Source: a bacterium
Lineage (GTDB): Bacteria; JALSQH01
Direction of reading: 5' to 3'
NCBI GenBank assembly: GCA_026985515.1
Contig: JALSQH010000227.1
Location: forward strand, 1-7,435
DNA: 7,435 bases
Translations under genes and position numbers: made by a program
Shown: positions 6,762 to 7,435 of the stretch, piece after piece
How positions within the stretch are numbered: position 1 is the first letter of the stretch
Layout of the letters: the number at the start of each line of letters is the position of its first letter
The notes under the pieces: generated by a model
Told to the model about the DNA's origin: nothing
Databases searched by the model: none
What the model saw: only the letters and a program-made list of their open reading frames with translations

Positions 6762-7435
6762 GATATAGATTTCCCCCCATTTTCCTCCTGACCATTTATG
6801 TTTTGAACCTTCCACATAGAAACTCCATTGAGGTAGTTCTTTTTCAAGTTTTTCTATTAATTCAGGTTTTACAATAAGAGCAGTGGCAAGCCCATCAGAA
6901 ATAACTGGATCTGTTCCCACAACTACTGAAACTCGTCGAGTGTCTATTCTTTTACCTGAGAATGGATTATAAATTTCTTTTCTCAGGTAGGTTCCCGAAG
7001 AAAAGATACTCCATTTTCCTTTTAATTTAATGCATCCTTTTTCCATTTTCCCCCTGAAATTCCGAAAACTGACTGTAATTCTTTTCCCCCATGCAATTAT
7101 ATCTCCCCCGGCATTTATATATCCCTCTGATGAATGGGAGAAAAACTTGTTGAAAAGTTTCATAATTACATATCCCTTTGCCATTCCGCTGAAGTCAAAG
7201 ATAAGATTCTTCCTGTGCTTGATCAGTAGATTTTTGTTCAGGGTCAGGAGATCAGATATTTTTTTATCCCGGGTCTCTTCAGGACTTCTGAAGAGGATGT
7301 CAAAGTAGCCATCGGTGAGATTAAACAATTTGATTCCATAATCAACCATTTTTTCAAGATCTTGGTTAAGTGCAACGGTTGAAACGGGTTTATTGAGAAG
7401 AGTATTTAGCAGGCTTTTTCTATTCTGGAAGGATA
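6744..7435 (-). CDS. apbE: ApbE-family FAD:protein FMN transferase, partial (N-terminus outside window)
   Basis: ApbE proteins bind FAD and attach FMN through a phosphoester bond to Thr or Ser of target proteins such as Rnf/Nqr subunits, usually at the periplasmic face. The frame stays open upstream of the Met at 7349 to the window edge and gives family-like sequence (LLNKPVSTVALNQDLEKMV), so the start is beyond the right edge. About 229 residues are visible; the missing part would hold any signal peptide. In order: NLTDGYFDI, DFSGMAKGY, GYINAGGDIIAWGK, FSSGTYLRKE, NPFSGKRID and DPVISDGLATAL. The last supplies the Asp and Thr, four residues apart, that bind magnesium in characterised ApbE. 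The usual His-x-x-Asp-Pro before the glycine is altered to Glu-Ile-Tyr-Asn-Pro. It is convergent to the lysine/folate block. Its target flavoprotein is not visible. Confidence 0.88.
   Translation of the reverse strand, partial: SFQNRKSLLNTLLNKPVSTVALNQDLEKMVDYGIKLFNLTDGYFDILFRSPEETRDKKISDLLTLNKNLLIKHRKNLIFDFSGMAKGYVIMKLFNKFFSHSSEGYINAGGDIIAWGKRITVSFRNFRGKMEKGCIKLKGKWSIFSSGTYLRKEIYNPFSGKRIDTRRVSVVVGTDPVISDGLATALIVKPELIEKLEKELPQWSFYVEGSKHKWSGGKWGEIYISPCKK

Noticed and set aside
7030-7308. Plus-strand open frame of 92 codons opposite the apbE-type gene
   Set aside because: It is the antisense of well-conserved ApbE motifs and has no family resemblance of its own.

Overview
The window is a tightly packed piece of bacterial chromosome. 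One co-directional block of seven plus-strand genes fills 139-6761. A minus-strand gene runs into it tail to tail (6744 to the right edge), and the C-terminal scrap of another plus-strand gene sits at the left edge. No RNA genes, mobile elements, CRISPR arrays or long repeats are visible. Arginine is written mostly as AGA/AGG, the proteins are rich in Lys, Glu and Arg, and Shine-Dalgarno sites are mostly strong. Two proteins begin with lipoprotein signal peptides, and an ApbE-type flavin transferase is present. These fit a diderm bacterium of moderate G+C, perhaps Desulfobacterota- or Myxococcota-like and possibly thermophilic. That placement is inference with low confidence.

Layout: 2-64, end of an unidentified gene; 79-106, likely promoter; 139-1368, acyl-CoA dehydrogenase; 1361-2542, lipoprotein alpha/beta hydrolase of PAF-acetylhydrolase type; 2502-3482, lipoprotein of the nucleoside hydrolase fold; 3484-4296, dapB; 4298-5059, fumarylacetoacetate-hydrolase-family enzyme; 5070-6239, LL-diaminopimelate aminotransferase (dapL type); 6249-6761, folK; 6744-7435 minus, ApbE-family FAD:protein FMN transferase, with its N-terminus beyond the window. 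Junctions inside the block are -8, -41, +1, +1, +10 and +9 bases, so it looks like one transcription unit.

The best understood part is lysine and peptidoglycan precursor synthesis. DapB makes tetrahydrodipicolinate and DapL converts it to LL-diaminopimelate in one step, bypassing the succinylase or acetylase routes. FolK belongs to folate synthesis and probably rides along. The upstream genes (acyl-CoA oxidation, two surface or periplasmic hydrolases) have no obvious link to it. I see no clear new multi-gene system. The points most worth checking are the acyl-CoA dehydrogenase with Thr at the usual catalytic Glu site, the nucleoside hydrolase homologue with Tyr in place of the active-site His, the 41-base overlap between the two lipoprotein genes, and the FAH-family gene lodged between dapB and dapL.
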